A DNA stretch of 5,450 bases from Prevotellaceae bacterium. Lineage in GTDB: Bacteria; Bacteroidota; Bacteroidia; Bacteroidales; UBA932. Shown piece after piece: positions 5,429 to 5,450 of the stretch (its first letter is position 1; each line of letters starts with the position of its first letter). The notes under the pieces were generated by a model that ran no database searches, was not told where the DNA came from, and was given only the letters and a program-made list of their open reading frames with translations. The stretch spans positions 1 to 5,450 of the forward strand of contig JAISSE010000224.1 in NCBI GenBank assembly GCA_031273285.1. The letters are read 5' to 3'. The translations under genes and the position numbers were made by a program.

Positions 5429-5450
5429 ATAAACAAATATTTTTTAATTT
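5429..5450 (-). promoter_or_regulatory. A/T-rich leader of the beta-propeller gene (window edge)
   Basis: The 22 nt before the ATG are almost entirely A and T and contain ATATTTG. This resembles but does not match TAnnTTTG and is probably too close to the start codon to be its own -7 box. No Shine-Dalgarno is present, as is usual in Bacteroidota. The true promoter is likely beyond the window edge, or the gene is internal to an operon. Confidence 0.3.

Overview
The window looks like chromosomal DNA from a member of the Bacteroidota, most likely the order Bacteroidales. The evidence is a DUF4249-type lipoprotein paired with a carboxypeptidase-regulatory-domain TonB-dependent receptor, a 6-bladed beta-propeller lipoprotein, a small lipoprotein with a Bacteroidota-style surface-export signal, Bacteroidota -7 promoter boxes (TAnnTTTG), and A/T-rich leaders without Shine-Dalgarno sequences. 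All four genes I accept lie on the minus strand, so transcription runs from right to left.

Layout in transcription order. (1) Positions 5428 to 4331 encode a 365-residue 6-bladed beta-propeller lipoprotein. (2) Positions 4330 to 3934 form a 397-nt gene-free gap packed with repeats: an 80-nt element made of two inverted GTAG-headed palindromes (4110-4189), a short element bounded by CATGATT/AATCATG (4067-4100), and a tandem heptamer array (4014-4055). The gap ends with a -7 promoter box (3957-3964). (3) Positions 3933 to 1576 encode a TonB-dependent outer-membrane receptor. It is followed after 3 nt by a DUF4249 lipoprotein (1572 to 679), and the two form an obvious operon. (4) A 154-nt gap holds a weak candidate terminator and a second -7 box (562-569). 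It precedes a 163-residue, probably surface-exposed lipoprotein (524 to 33).

All four products are predicted cell-envelope proteins. The receptor and DUF4249 lipoprotein probably act together at the outer membrane in uptake of an unidentified ligand. No SusD-like partner, glycan enzyme or regulator is present to reveal the substrate. The two other lipoproteins are probably separate transcription units. Two start codons were moved downstream because the longest reading frames begin upstream of, or inside, the -7 boxes. I see no RNA gene, CRISPR array or transposase gene. The most unusual part of the window is the repeat-rich gap at 4014-4189.
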